Shown here: positions 1 through 8,817 of the stretch, in pieces
Layout of the letters: each line of letters begins with the position of its first letter
Numbering within the stretch: the stretch's first letter is position 1
Assembly: GCA_017995195.1 (NCBI GenBank)
Contig: JAGOJI010000010.1
Coordinates: forward strand, 1-39,339
From: Cloacibacterium sp.
GTDB lineage: Bacteria > Bacteroidota > Bacteroidia > Flavobacteriales > Weeksellaceae
Length of the DNA: 39,339 nucleotides
Reading direction: 5' to 3'
Program-made: the position numbers and the translations under genes
Notes under the pieces: generated by a model
What the model was told of the DNA's origin: nothing
Database searches by the model: none
Seen by the model: the letters and a program-made list of their open reading frames with translations, nothing else

Positions 1-1165
1 GATAGTGATAATTTAGAGAAAAATACAAATGATTATTTGTTTCATGCAGTAAATGCTGGAGATACATTGTCTTTAATAGCAAATATTTTTAAAATTTCAA
101 CAAATGAATTAAAAAAAATAAATGGATTAAAAAATGAAAAAATCTATTTAGGACAAGTTTTAAAGCTAAAGAACAAAGAAACTATAAAAGAATTTGAAAA
201 GAAGAATAGGGAAAAAGAATTAAAAAAAGAAACGGAAAAAATCACACTGGCAGATGAAAAATTTTCTCCTGTTAATGTGAACTATAGTTTTGAAGGTGTA
301 GAATTCCCGTATGAAAAATCTGAGTTTAGGGATACCTATTATATGGATTTTGGATTTACTACAGATTTAAGACTTTCCGACGGCTTATTTTATTGCCTTA
401 ATGGAATATGTTAGATACAGCACCATGAATGTTATGAAGCAGTTGGTCCAGAACTGATAAAGCAGCATTACATTTATATAAATACATTTTATATGAATAA
501 ATTAGGAGAAGTTATTCTGGGAAAGCAGATTGTTTTGGAGTTTGTGACTCAACGTCAAAAAATACCACACACAGATGCTTATGCATATGAAATAAAACTA
601 TTATCTCCTGTTAAGAAAACCATTCATCCCTATCTTTCTTCCGGCAAAGATTTACATAGCGAAATTTTTGTTGAAAGGAAATATAAATTTGCTTCAGGAT
701 ACACTTATGATATCCCAGATAATGACAGATGCTATAATGTTCTAAAAAATGCTTCTATTATTAATAGGACGACAGATACCAATTTGATTTATGCTGCCGT
801 GCAAGAAAAACAGGAAGAGGTAGAAAATATTCTCAATATGATTTCAGTAGCGGCAATACCTATTGAAATTCCATTAAAATTTGTAAAATATCTGCAAACA
901 GGTTTAGAGTTTTTAGCTTATGCTATAGACTTGGATGGGGAGTTTGGCTTTTCAGATAAATTATTTAACACAAGGGGGCCAATTCCTTTATCACCTATAT
1001 ATCATAAATTTTTTAAAAAAAATAAATGCTGTGGACGCATATGGAAATCCTATTGGAGGTTACAAACAAATTCAAAAAGGAGATACAAAAAAAGATAATG
1101 ATGACTTTCTTATGAAGGATATTTTTGTACTTTTACAAGAAGAGTTATTAAAAAATAAACCTTAA
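1..1165 (+). pseudogene. LysM-domain protein gene, broken by one nonsense codon and one frameshift; 5' end outside window
   Basis: The frame is open from base 1, so the gene starts upstream. Codons from about base 40 encode a LysM domain (HAVNAGDTLSLIANIF, then ending near YLGQVLKLK), a peptidoglycan or chitin-binding fold, followed by a Lys/Glu-rich linker. TAG at 412-414 stops the frame, but the same frame then stays open without another stop to 1098, and an ATG lies at 493. Near 1015-1022 a run of eight A precedes a sensible tail in the +1 frame (NAVDAYGNPIGGYKQ, ending ELLKNKP) that stops at 1163-1165. That stop overlaps the ATG of the next gene as TAATG, which suggests the +1 tail is the original one. 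Removing one A joins the frames. The product beyond LysM (roughly 300 residues) is not recognised. LysM followed by an unknown domain and a small lipoprotein resembles effector or cell-wall-acting loci, but that is inference. A sequencing error in either position cannot be excluded. Confidence 0.75.
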
Positions 1166-1818
1166 TGAAAAATAATTATTTGTACATATTGATTGTTCTA
1201 TTCATATTATCATGTAACAGTAAAGAAGAGAAATATAAATATTTTCAGTTTAAGCCGCAATCAATAGAAGAATTAAGAAAATTAGGTTTATACGAATATG
1301 ATAAAACGAATATTTCCGACAAGGATATGTACATTTTTTTTTCGAATGTGAAACCAGATTATATTATTAAAAGTCGAAATAATAAGCCTCTTGGAAGAAT
1401 GGTGGCTACAAAGTATATGGAAAAATATGCTGAAGTTTTAGAATATTTTGATAAGAAGTTGAACAATAACTTTGTATACTATCAATTTAGAAATGACTCT
1501 TTAATTTCCAAGACTTATGTAATAGATAATTCCACCTCAATTAAAGAACAATGTAAAGTAACATCTATAAATAGAGCAAAGAAATTGATGGACTCTTTAA
1601 ATATCAGATATAGTGATAATGATATTAAAAAAAATGACATTCTATTGAGAACAAAATTTAATTATAAGTTTGTAGGTATGAAGGGACAGCAAGTGTTTTT
1701 ATTGGAGGATAAATATCCTATGCTAATAAATGCAAACAAAAGTTTTTTTTATATAGAAGTACTTTATAATAAAGTCAATGACGAACTTGTTGATAATTGG
1801 GATCTTGAACGTTTTTAA
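1165..1818 (+). CDS. Hypothetical lipoprotein coupled to the LysM gene
   Basis: This 217-residue protein has a short hydrophobic signal and a lipobox (ILSC, Cys at residue 17), so it is probably anchored to a membrane after export. The rest is rich in Lys, Asn and Tyr with no motif I recognise. Its ATG overlaps the stop of the upstream frame (TAATG), the arrangement expected for translational coupling in a two-gene operon. A small lipoprotein directly downstream of a wall-binding protein could be an immunity or chaperone partner; this is inferred from position only. The gene itself is intact and is followed by a strong terminator. Its AT-rich codon use matches the broken upstream gene. Confidence 0.7.
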   Translation: MKNNYLYILIVLFILSCNSKEEKYKYFQFKPQSIEELRKLGLYEYDKTNISDKDMYIFFSNVKPDYIIKSRNNKPLGRMVATKYMEKYAEVLEYFDKKLNNNFVYYQFRNDSLISKTYVIDNSTSIKEQCKVTSINRAKKLMDSLNIRYSDNDIKKNDILLRTKFNYKFVGMKGQQVFLLEDKYPMLINANKSFFYIEVLYNKVNDELVDNWDLERF

Positions 1819-1851
1819 ATAGAAATAATCGCAATTGAGTTGTACTCCGCT

Positions 1852-1883
1852 CCGCAAAGTAACTTCACTTTGCGGTTTTTTTA
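1852..1883 (+). terminator. Rho-independent terminator after the LysM/lipoprotein operon
   Basis: A perfect 9-bp stem, CCGCAAAGT (1852-1860) with ACTTTGCGG (1867-1875), has a 6-nt loop and is followed by seven T (1876-1882). It closes the first operon. Confidence 0.9.
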
Positions 1884-1890
1884 TTTCTAA

Positions 1891-2429
1891 AAATTTAGAA
1901 ATTTCTTACAAGCAGGTATGGCAAGAGTGGTAGTAACCGTAAAACCGGGCTTTGAAGATGCTGTCAACTTCTACATGAGTACAGGTAAAATCTGGAACGG
2001 TGGCGAGGTGCCGGTCATTGGTGAACCTATGTATCTTTCTATTGTGGACGAAATGAGAAAGCCTCTCGGTAAAAAATACGGAAAAGCATGGTCAAGCAGA
2101 GTGCCTACATCACTTACCATTTTGCAAGCACAAAGCATTGGGTTGAATGTGACCAAAGCCCTCCCTTTTGACGATAACTTGTCGGATTTTGAAGATTCTA
2201 CAGAAGTACCATAATCTAAGGTACCGATGCACAAATTGGGATTGGTGAGCAACCCAAAGTAGGAAGTCTGTTTGGCAATATTACAGGAAATAACGGAAAA
2301 TTTTCTGAAATCATGCTCAAAAGCAAGGATAAATCCCCTGTAGACTTCACGCAATGCGATATATCGGGAAATTGGAATGTAGAGAATATTCCCGTAGGAA
2401 AGTATGAGCCCAATTTTTATAATTCTTAA
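1891..2429 (+). pseudogene. Headless, frameshifted gene remnant (C-terminal part of an unknown protein)
   Basis: Two protein-like segments lie in different frames. The first runs in frame from 1891, after a TAA at 1888, through an ATG at 1918 to TAA at 2212-2214 (from FLQAGMARVVVTVKPGF to LSDFEDSTEVP). The second begins about base 2220 in another frame (GTDAQIGIGEQPKVG to IPVGKYEPNFYNS) and ends with TAA at 2427-2429. Both look like real coding DNA and read naturally as consecutive pieces of one C-terminus. The junction holds a stop in each frame (2212 and 2217), so a single indel does not repair it. There is no promoter-like sequence or good start context, and a terminator sits immediately upstream, so the 5' part of the gene was probably lost. 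The first 300 bases are less AT-rich than the preceding operon. Family not recognised. An alternative is a short 98-residue gene at 1918-2214. Confidence 0.55.
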
Positions 2430-2802
2430 TTTTTATAATTGTATTTCTGTATTTTTATTGAAGAAAACTATATCGATTATGGTTAAATTAGAATCACTCT
2501 TTAAGGATTTTTAATTAAATTTTCTTAAAAGTATGCGAAGAATCATGATTTTTACTCGTATTTTGCATTTGATTTGTTTTAGTATATTGAGGTTTATTTT
2601 TTAATTTATTTTATATTTAGTGTGATTTTATTGAATAATATTTATGTTTTGTTTGGTTTTTTTGAAATATTATAAGCCAATTTTAATTTATTTAAATTTT
2701 AATGTTTTTTCAAAATTTTATATTAACTTGCACCCCGATTTCAATAGACTAATTGAATCTTAATTATTAAGAAAATATTATAACATTAAATAAATATATT
2801 AC
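2430..2802. other. 373-bp AT-rich intergenic region
   Basis: Very AT-rich, no ORF with coding character and no strong hairpin. It must hold the promoter of the downstream transporter; TAACTTG near 2734 is a weak match to the Bacteroidetes -7 element, with no convincing -33 element. Confidence 0.4.
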
Positions 2803-4155
2803 ATGGATGCACAATCATTAAAGAAGAAAGCTCTTCGAGTTTTAATCTTCGGTGTAATTTCCAATTTTAGTATTGGTATTCTTTACACATGGAGTAACTT
2901 GAAAGACATTTTGGAGTATCGTATGGTAGGCTGGGAAAATGGCGTAACTACCGGAGAGAGACTTTACAAAGAGTGGGACATTAGCCAGTTAACCATGCCT
3001 TATGCTATAGGTGGTTTTGTCTCGGCTCTTATCGTACTTTATTCAGGATCACTACAAGATAGAATTGGTCCTACAAAAGTAATCATCGCAGGGATTTTAA
3101 TGGTAGGCGGTGGAACTATTTTATGTAGTTTCTTTACACACAGCCCTTATATGTTTACTGCAATCTTTACATTATTAGTAGGTAACGGTATCGGATTCGT
3201 ATATGCTTGTCCGCGTCCGGCTGCTATGAAGTGGTTCCACCCTTCTAAAAAGGGAATGATCAATGGGGTAGTAGTTGCCGGTTTTGGTTTAGGAGCAATG
3301 TGGTTGGGGCCATTAGAAATTTTCTTGTTGAAAAAACAAATGCTTTCTTTAGAAACTACTTTAGTTATCTTAGGTTGTGCGATTTTAGCAATGGGATTAC
3401 CTGCTGCTGTAAACGTAGTAAACCCACCTGAAGGTTATAAACCACCAGAGTTGAAAGACCAAACTAAGCCATTGAAAGAGACTCAAAAGAAAACGGCTTC
3501 TGTAGGTATGAAAACTACCGTAAAAACTCCACAAGCGTGGATGTTATTCATGGTATACGCATTCTACTGTTCTGCTGGTGCTTTGGTTATCTCTAACTCT
3601 TCAGATATTATGAAAATTCAATCTGGAGGAACTGAAGGTCCTTACGGTGCTACTGTAGCTGCTTTATTAGGAATTATGGTGCCTATTGCATCTATTTCTA
3701 ACGCAACAGGTCGTTCATTAGGAGGTATTATTTCCGATAGAATTGGTCGTAAGAATGTTTATTATATCATTCACACTATTCAGGCAACCAATATGTTCTT
3801 CTTCCATACTTATAATACACCTGCATTAATTATTATGGGAGTAATTATCACTTGTGTAGCTTACGGTTCTGTAATGAGTACTACTCCTTCTATCGTAGCA
3901 GACTACTTCGGTCTTAAGGCTTACGGTGGTAACTATGGTATTGTGTATACAGGTTGGGGACTTTCATTGGTTATCGGACCAACAATTTCTTCTTTCTCTA
4001 AGAAATTAAATGGTAACTATGATTTCGCTTACCAAGCAGCTATCGTATTGGTATTGATTTCTTTAGTAATTGTTTACTTCTTGAAAAAACCTAAATTCAG
4101 ACAAGAAGATGTTATCGATGATTTCATCTTAGCTCCTGAAGATACAAAACAATAA
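2803..4155 (+). CDS. MFS transporter of the OFA (oxalate/formate antiporter-like) family
   Basis: A 450-residue polytopic inner-membrane protein with about 12 hydrophobic segments and a central hydrophilic loop (roughly residues 205-240). MFS motif A appears in both halves: GSLQDRIGPTK after the second helix and GGIISDRIGRKN after the eighth. The opening (FGVISNFSIGILYTWSNLK), the segment VGNGIGFVYACPRPAAMKWF and the phrase YGGNYGIVYTGWG are typical of OFA-family carriers, which move small mono- or dicarboxylates such as oxalate, formate or lactate. The substrate cannot be decided from sequence here. It is a single-gene unit with a long AT-rich leader upstream and a terminator directly downstream. 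Codon use is regular and no truncation is seen. Confidence 0.85.
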   Translation: MDAQSLKKKALRVLIFGVISNFSIGILYTWSNLKDILEYRMVGWENGVTTGERLYKEWDISQLTMPYAIGGFVSALIVLYSGSLQDRIGPTKVIIAGILMVGGGTILCSFFTHSPYMFTAIFTLLVGNGIGFVYACPRPAAMKWFHPSKKGMINGVVVAGFGLGAMWLGPLEIFLLKKQMLSLETTLVILGCAILAMGLPAAVNVVNPPEGYKPPELKDQTKPLKETQKKTASVGMKTTVKTPQAWMLFMVYAFYCSAGALVISNSSDIMKIQSGGTEGPYGATVAALLGIMVPIASISNATGRSLGGIISDRIGRKNVYYIIHTIQATNMFFFHTYNTPALIIMGVIITCVAYGSVMSTTPSIVADYFGLKAYGGNYGIVYTGWGLSLVIGPTISSFSKKLNGNYDFAYQAAIVLVLISLVIVYFLKKPKFRQEDVIDDFILAPEDTKQ

Positions 4156-4174
4156 TTTTTGTTTTTTTTAAATA

Positions 4175-4207
4175 AAAGACCGTCTTATTTTTAGGCGGTC
4201 TTTTTAT
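4175..4207 (+). terminator. Terminator after the OFA transporter
   Basis: AAAGACCGTC (4175-4184) pairs with GGCGGTCTTT (4194-4203) with one G-T wobble and a 9-nt loop; T-rich tail follows. Confidence 0.85.
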
Positions 4208-4213
4208 TTAGAA

Positions 4214-4243
4214 TTGTTTTTATCATAAATTAGAGTAATTTTG
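4214..4243 (+). promoter_or_regulatory. Bacteroidetes-type promoter for the YtxJ-like gene
   Basis: TTG (4214-4216), 19-nt spacer, TAATTTTG (4236-4243), an exact match to the TAnnTTTG -7 element. The predicted start of transcription leaves a leader of about 10 nt. Confidence 0.7.
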
Positions 4244-4260
4244 CAAAAAAGAAAAATAAC

Positions 4261-4650
4261 ATGAGTTTTTTTAGTAAACTTTTCCCAAAAAGAATAAATA
4301 TTTGGACTCCTATAGAAAGCATGGGGCAGTTACAAGATGCTTATAATGCATCTTTAGAAAAACCATCTCTTATCATTTTGTTTTCCAATCTCAATTTTTC
4401 TGGAGAATATGTCATATCAGATACAGAGAAAAAAGCGAAGGAAATAGATTATACAAAAATGAATTTTTATCTACTGAATGCTTTGGGAAACTCAAGTATT
4501 GTAAATAAGTTGGAATCAGATTTTGATCTTGCCAATGACAATCCACAGATTTTGATTGTAAGAAACAATAAACTCATATTTCATAAAGCACACGACACCA
4601 TTAATTTGGTAAGTTTATATCAACAAATGAAAGATAAAAACATCTTATAA
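4261..4650 (+). CDS. ytxJ: YtxJ-like bacilliredoxin-fold protein without its active-site cysteine
   Basis: A 129-residue thioredoxin-fold protein. YtxJ proteins are monothiol bacilliredoxins that remove bacillithiol from protein thiols. The family pattern is visible: W15 and the I-E-S start, PSLIILF strand, the middle FYLLNALGNSSIVNKLESDF (equivalent to the family's DLL..RNISN segment), the conserved PQ-I-L-I-V strand and HKAHDTI end. In family members the first strand leads into a KHSTRCxIS active site. Here that stretch reads LFSNLNFSGE, the position I align with the cysteine is Asn45, and there is no cysteine anywhere in the protein. It therefore cannot do thiol exchange chemistry itself. 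It has its own promoter and terminator, so it is probably expressed. The family assignment is from remembered family sequences and is strong but not certain. Confidence 0.75.
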   Translation: MSFFSKLFPKRINIWTPIESMGQLQDAYNASLEKPSLIILFSNLNFSGEYVISDTEKKAKEIDYTKMNFYLLNALGNSSIVNKLESDFDLANDNPQILIVRNNKLIFHKAHDTINLVSLYQQMKDKNIL

Positions 4651-4686
4651 TATTTTGTATTTTTTAAGCGATCGAAAAATAAACAT

Positions 4687-4710
4687 AGTCCCAATTTTGG
4701 GACTTTTTTT
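4687..4710 (+). terminator. Terminator after the YtxJ-like gene
   Basis: AGTCCC (4687-4692) pairs with GGGACT (4699-4704), extendable by two A-T pairs, then seven T. Confidence 0.85.
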
Positions 4711-4794
4711 GTTGAAAAAGCAGCCTTAGAAAAACTCAAATCCATACCAATGCACATTAAATTTCTATGCTTTTTTAACTTCCATACAATTTCT

Positions 4795-4802
4795 TATCTT
4801 TG
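4795..4802 (+). promoter_or_regulatory. -7 promoter element for icmF
   Basis: TATCTTTG matches TAnnTTTG exactly, 20 nt before the icmF ATG. No TTG was found at the expected -33 distance; a T6 run (about 4771-4776) is there instead. No cobalamin riboswitch was recognised upstream. Confidence 0.55.
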
Positions 4803-4822
4803 AAACATTCAGATAAACAGAT

Positions 4823-7800
4823 ATGGAAACTCAAAAATACACTCCAAAAAACAAAGTAAGAATCGTAACTGCAGCGTCACTTTTTGACGGGCATGATGCA
4901 GCGATTAATATTATGCGTCGCGTTATTCAAGGAACGGGTTGCGAAGTGATACACCTCGGTCATGATAAATCTGCGGAAGAAGTCGTAAATACGGCAATTC
5001 AGGAAGATGCAAATGCGATTGCACTCACTTCTTATCAGGGCGGTCACAACGAATATTTTAAATACATTTACGATTTATTAAGAGAAAAAGGAGCTCCGCA
5101 AATCAAAATTTTTGGCGGCGGCGGCGGTGTAATTCTTCCCGAAGAAATCAAAGATTTAATGAATTACGGAATCGACCGAATTTATTCTCCGGACGATGGT
5201 CGTGAAATGGGATTGCAAGGTATGATTGATGATTTGGTGCAAAAATCCGATTTCGCAACAGGAGAAAATGTGACTGTTGAAGACTTAGACAAAATCAAGT
5301 TTGAAGACGCTAAATCTATCGCTCAAGTGATTTCTGCGGTGGAAAATTTCTCTGACGAAAAACCGGAATTGGTAAAGGCAATTCATGAAAGAGCAAAATC
5401 CTCTCTCCCAAACCCTCTCTCCGAAGGAGAAAGGGCTTCGCACGTTCAAGATTCTACGCTTAAAAATTCTGAACATTTAGACAATAATAATGGGACGCAA
5501 TCAGCTCCCTTCCCTTCGGGGAGGGTTGGGGTGGGGATGGGAATCCCCATCATCGGAATTACAGGAACAGGCGGTGCCGGGAAATCTTCTTTGACGGACG
5601 AATTAGTCAGAAGGTTTTTAAGAGCAAATGCGGATAAAAAAATTGCCATTATTTCCGTTGACCCAAGTAAAAAGAAAACAGGAGGTGCGTTGTTGGGCGA
5701 CAGAATCCGTATGAATTCCATCAACGATTCCCGAGTGTATATGCGTTCTATGGCGACGCGTGAGAACAATGTTTCGGTTTCGCCTTACATTCATTCTGCA
5801 CTTGATGTTTTGAAGATTTCAAAACCTGATATTATTATTTTAGAAACTTCGGGAATCGGACAAAGTGGTTCGGAAATTACCGAAATTGCAGACGTTTCCA
5901 TGTACGTGATGACCCCTGAATATGGTGCTTCTACGCAGTTGGAAAAAATTGATATGCTGGATTATGCGGATTTAATCGCTTTAAATAAATCCGACAAACG
6001 TGGTGCTCTTGATGCAATACAAGCGGTGAGAAAGCAGTACCAAAGAAACCACCAACTCTTTGAAAAACCTTTGGAAGAAATGCCTGTTTTTTCTACGAAG
6101 GCAAGTCAGTTCAACGATTGGGGAACTACGGCATTGTATAATTCATTAATTCAGAAAGTTAATGCTAAATTTTCTGATTTAAATTTAAAAGAATACGAAG
6201 AACAAAACGTTTCGGAAGATTCTACCATTATTCCGCCAAAAAGAGTGCGTTATCTTTCAGAAATTGTAGAAAACAACCACGCTTACGATAAAGAAGTAGA
6301 AGAACAAGCACTGATTGCGAAGAAAATGTACCTGATAGACGGTGCAAAAGTTTTAATCACTGATGATCAGCATACTTCCGAAAAATTGGAAAAAGTTTTC
6401 CTGAAAACCAAAAAAGATTTGTCGGAAGAAAATCGTTTGTTTTTACAAGGTTGGCACGATTTCAAGGAAAAAATGCAACAGGATTCGTATTCTTACTTCG
6501 TTCGTGGAAAAGAAATAAAAGTAGATACCAAATCTGAAAGTTTATCCGGTCTTAAAATCCCAAAAATTTCTTTACCGAAATTTCAAGATTGGGGAGATTT
6601 AATCCGTTGGAAAGGTCAGGAAAACGTTCCGGGACAGTTTCCTTTCACGGCGGGAATTTATCCTTTCAAAAGAACAGGCGAAGATCCTACCAGAATGTTT
6701 GCAGGCGAAGGCGGGCCCGAAAGAACCAACAGAAGATTTCACTACGTTTCTTCGGAAATGCCTGCGAAAAGACTTTCTACAGCGTTTGATTCCGTGACTT
6801 TGTACGGACAAGATCCTGCGTTACCACCGGATATTTACGGAAAAATCGGGAATGCGGGTGTTTCTATTGCGACATTAGATGACGCCAAAAAACTCTATTC
6901 GGGTTTTGATTTGGTCAATGCCATGACTTCGGTTTCTATGACGATTAATGGTCCTGCTCCTATGTTGTTGGCGTTTTTCATGAATGCAGCGATTGACCAA
7001 AATGTAGAAAAATATATTGACGAAAATAATCTTTGGGACAAAGTGGAAGCGAAACTCAAAGAAAAATTTGACGATAAAGGGTTGAAAAGACCTGTTTACA
7101 ATGGAAATTTACCTGAAAGCAACAATGGTTTAGGGTTGAAATTATTAGGTTTGACGGGAGACGAAATTGTAGATGCAGAAACCTATGCTAAAATTAAAGC
7201 AGAGACCATCGCTACCGTTCGTGGAACGGTTCAAGCCGATATTTTGAAGGAAGACCAAGCTCAAAATACCTGTATTTTCTCTACGGAATTTGCCTTGAGA
7301 TTGATGGGCGATGTTCAAGAATATTTCATTGATAATAAAGTGAGAAATTTCTATTCGGTTTCTATTTCGGGGTATCACATTGCAGAAGCAGGAGCCAATC
7401 CTATTTCGCAATTGGCGTTTACTTTGGCAAATGGCTTCACGTATGTAGAGTATTATTTGTCTCGTGGAATGGACATCAATGATTTTGCACCGAATTTATC
7501 CTTCTTCTTTTCCAATGGCGTAGATCCGGAATATGCCGTAATTGGTAGAGTAGCGAGAAGAATTTGGGCAAAAGCAATGCGAGAAAAATATCACGCAAAC
7601 GAGCGTTCGCAGATGTTGAAATATCACATTCAAACTTCTGGGCGTTCTCTTCACGCACAAGAAATTGATTTTAACGATATTAGAACCACACTTCAAGCCT
7701 TGTATGCGATTTATGACAACTGTAACTCGCTTCACACCAATGCTTATGACGAAGCCATTACGACTCCAACGGAAGAATCTGTACGAAGAGCCATGGCAAT

Positions 7801-8320
7801 TCAGCTCATCATCAACAAAGAGCTCGGTTTGGCGAAAAACGAAAATCCGTTGCAAGGCTCTTTCATCATTGAAGAATTGACCGATTTGGTAGAGGAAGCG
7901 GTGTACGCAGAATTTGACAGAATCACCGAAAGAGGCGGCGTTCTCGGAGCGATGGAAACGATGTATCAGCGTTCTAAAATTCAGGAAGAATCCATGCATT
8001 ACGAATGGCTGAAACACACAGGAGAATATCCAATTATTGGGGTAAATACGTTCCTCGGAAAAGATGGTTCGCCAACCGTTTTACCGGGCGAAGTCATTCG
8101 TTCTACCGAAGAAGAAAAACAATTGCAAATTCAGAATTTAGAAAATTTCCAAAAATCCAACGAAGACCAAACTTCCCTTTGGTTACAGAAATTACAATTG
8201 GCAGCCATCAACCAACAAAACCTTTTTGAAGTGATGATGGAAGCAGGGAAATATTGTTCTCTCGGACAAATTACCAATGCACTCTTTGAAGTGGGTGGAA
8301 AGTATAGAAGAAATATGTAG
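4823..8320 (+). CDS. icmF: Fused acyl-CoA mutase IcmF (isobutyryl-CoA mutase with its G-protein chaperone)
   Basis: A 1165-residue cytoplasmic enzyme with three parts. The N-terminal B12-binding domain (about 11-150) has FDGHDAA with the cobalt-ligand candidate His24. A MeaB-like G domain carries the P-loop GTGGAGKS (248-255), the [15 protein letters not shown] segment and N388-K-S-D391. The C-terminal TIM-barrel acyl-CoA mutase domain runs from about residue 590 ([18 protein letters not shown]). This order is the IcmF architecture, which interconverts isobutyryl-CoA and n-butyryl-CoA using adenosylcobalamin and loads or protects the cofactor with GTP hydrolysis. The linker between the first two domains (about 194-240) is unusual: it is encoded by a palindromic repeat-like sequence (see the repeat at 5401-5541) and makes the protein somewhat longer than I expect for the family. 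The frame stays open. The exact substrate (isobutyryl- or related branched acyl-CoA) is not determined by the sequence alone. Confidence 0.93.
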   Translation: METQKYTPKNKVRIVTAASLFDGHDAAINIMRRVIQGTGCEVIHLGHDKSAEEVVNTAIQEDANAIALTSYQGGHNEYFKYIYDLLREKGAPQIKIFGGGGGVILPEEIKDLMNYGIDRIYSPDDGREMGLQGMIDDLVQKSDFATGENVTVEDLDKIKFEDAKSIAQVISAVENFSDEKPELVKAIHERAKSSLPNPLSEGERASHVQDSTLKNSEHLDNNNGTQSAPFPSGRVGVGMGIPIIGITGTGGAGKSSLTDELVRRFLRANADKKIAIISVDPSKKKTGGALLGDRIRMNSINDSRVYMRSMATRENNVSVSPYIHSALDVLKISKPDIIILETSGIGQSGSEITEIADVSMYVMTPEYGASTQLEKIDMLDYADLIALNKSDKRGALDAIQAVRKQYQRNHQLFEKPLEEMPVFSTKASQFNDWGTTALYNSLIQKVNAKFSDLNLKEYEEQNVSEDSTIIPPKRVRYLSEIVENNHAYDKEVEEQALIAKKMYLIDGAKVLITDDQHTSEKLEKVFLKTKKDLSEENRLFLQGWHDFKEKMQQDSYSYFVRGKEIKVDTKSESLSGLKIPKISLPKFQDWGDLIRWKGQENVPGQFPFTAGIYPFKRTGEDPTRMFAGEGGPERTNRRFHYVSSEMPAKRLSTAFDSVTLYGQDPALPPDIYGKIGNAGVSIATLDDAKKLYSGFDLVNAMTSVSMTINGPAPMLLAFFMNAAIDQNVEKYIDENNLWDKVEAKLKEKFDDKGLKRPVYNGNLPESNNGLGLKLLGLTGDEIVDAETYAKIKAETIATVRGTVQADILKEDQAQNTCIFSTEFALRLMGDVQEYFIDNKVRNFYSVSISGYHIAEAGANPISQLAFTLANGFTYVEYYLSRGMDINDFAPNLSFFFSNGVDPEYAVIGRVARRIWAKAMREKYHANERSQMLKYHIQTSGRSLHAQEIDFNDIRTTLQALYAIYDNCNSLHTNAYDEAITTPTEESVRRAMAIQLIINKELGLAKNENPLQGSFIIEELTDLVEEAVYAEFDRITERGGVLGAMETMYQRSKIQEESMHYEWLKHTGEYPIIGVNTFLGKDGSPTVLPGEVIRSTEEEKQLQIQNLENFQKSNEDQTSLWLQKLQLAAINQQNLFEVMMEAGKYCSLGQITNALFEVGGKYRRNM
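5401..5541. repeat. MITE/REP-like element with imperfect inverted ends, inside icmF
   Basis: The left end (about 5401-5437) contains AACCCTCTCTCCGAAGGAGA, and the reverse complement of the right end (about 5503-5541) contains AACCCTCCCCGAAGGGAAGG. The two align over some 30 bases with a 2-base gap. Each end can also fold on itself around CGAAGG or CTTCGGG. The stretch is about 140 bp and reads through in frame, giving a Pro/Ser/Gly-rich peptide ([10 protein letters not shown] ... [11 protein letters not shown]) unlike the flanking domains. No clean target-site duplication could be assigned. Confidence 0.65.
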
Positions 8321-8333
8321 CCGAAGTTCGGCT
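8319..8333. repeat. Short perfect palindrome over the icmF stop codon
   Basis: AGCCGAA (8319-8325), one base, TTCGGCT (8327-8333). It overlaps the TAG stop and precedes the terminator by 14 bp. Confidence 0.5.
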
Positions 8334-8346
8334 TCCAATAAATAAA

Positions 8347-8376
8347 AATCTCCAGAATTTTCTGGAGATTTTTTTG
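8347..8376 (+). terminator. Terminator after icmF, possibly bidirectional
   Basis: AATCTCCAGAA (8347-8357) pairs perfectly with TTCTGGAGATT (8360-8370), followed by T-rich sequence. A-rich sequence on the other side would let it also stop the toxin operon coming from the right. Confidence 0.85.
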
Positions 8377-8392
8377 AATTTTTGTTTTAATG

Positions 8393-8419
8393 CCTCAATG
8401 TCGGGAGACTTTTCGGAGC
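8393..8419. repeat. 27-bp palindromic repeat, copy A
   Basis: CCTCAATGTC, GGGA, GACTTTTCGGAGC. It matches copy B (9108-9134) at 24 of 27 positions. This copy has lost part of its own symmetry. The two copies bracket the PIN toxin-antitoxin pair. Confidence 0.65.
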
Positions 8420-8427
8420 ATGATTTT

Positions 8428-8817
8428 TCACAAACTTACAGTTATGGGATTCTTCACTTTTAAACCTTTTATATTCGCAAAATCTTTGTCGTTTTCAGTA
8501 ATCAAAATTAGTTGATGTGCTACTGCAGTGGAAGCAATAATGGCATCAGGTGTTTTTATTTTGTGCTTTCTTCGAAGTGAAACGGCTATATCGCAAACTT
8601 CATTATCCAAGGAAATAGTTTCTGCAGTTTCTACAAACTCTTTCAGTAAATTTTCAATGTTTTTCTCTGTTTTCCATGAAAGAATTTCTATTTTGGTGAT
8701 TACGCTAATGATAGAACCTCCATCGATAACATCGCCAATGTACTTCATATTCTCGCTACTGTATTTTTGTGAAATATAGCCCGAGATAATGTTGGTGTCC
8801 AATAAATATTTTACCAT
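8428..8817 (-). CDS. PIN-domain toxin ribonuclease (VapC-like)
   Basis: A 129-residue PIN-domain protein, the toxin of a type II toxin-antitoxin pair; such proteins are Mg2+-dependent RNases that cut tRNA, rRNA or mRNA. The acidic active-site residues are in place: Asp7 in YLLDTNI, Glu44 in TKIEIL, Asp91 in TPDAIIAS and Asp112 in NDKDF. The full length fits the family, so the enzyme looks active. Its ATG lies inside the end of the antitoxin gene (7-nt overlap), which fixes the start and shows operon organisation. The pair lies between two copies of a palindromic repeat and beside a broken vapD, suggesting an accessory cluster. The RNA target cannot be read from the sequence. Confidence 0.9.
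   Translation of the reverse strand: MVKYLLDTNIISGYISQKYSSENMKYIGDVIDGGSIISVITKIEILSWKTEKNIENLLKEFVETAETISLDNEVCDIAVSLRRKHKIKTPDAIIASTAVAHQLILITENDKDFANIKGLKVKNPITVSL

Noticed and set aside
412-414. TAG in the LysM gene as pyrrolysine or other recoded stop
   Set aside because: No recoding signal or pyl genes are visible, and a second lesion in the same gene makes simple decay more likely.
1971-2354. 127-residue minus-strand ORF
   Set aside because: It lies opposite the two protein-like plus-strand segments, whose composition is far more natural; it is a shadow.
4711-4822. Cobalamin riboswitch upstream of the B12-dependent icmF
   Set aside because: The short gap after the terminator lacks the B12 box and there is no room for the long aptamer.
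5397-5546. AATCC repeated on both sides of the icmF element as a target-site duplication
   Set aside because: The interval it would imply (145 bp) is not a multiple of three, which conflicts with the intact frame; five bases also match easily by chance.
5446-5769. 107-residue minus-strand ORF over the icmF linker
   Set aside because: Composition follows the complement of the icmF frame and of the repeat element; no start context or family match.
7496-8017. 173-residue minus-strand ORF within icmF
   Set aside because: Long only because the icmF reading frame leaves its complement open; Phe/His/Arg-rich with no domain.
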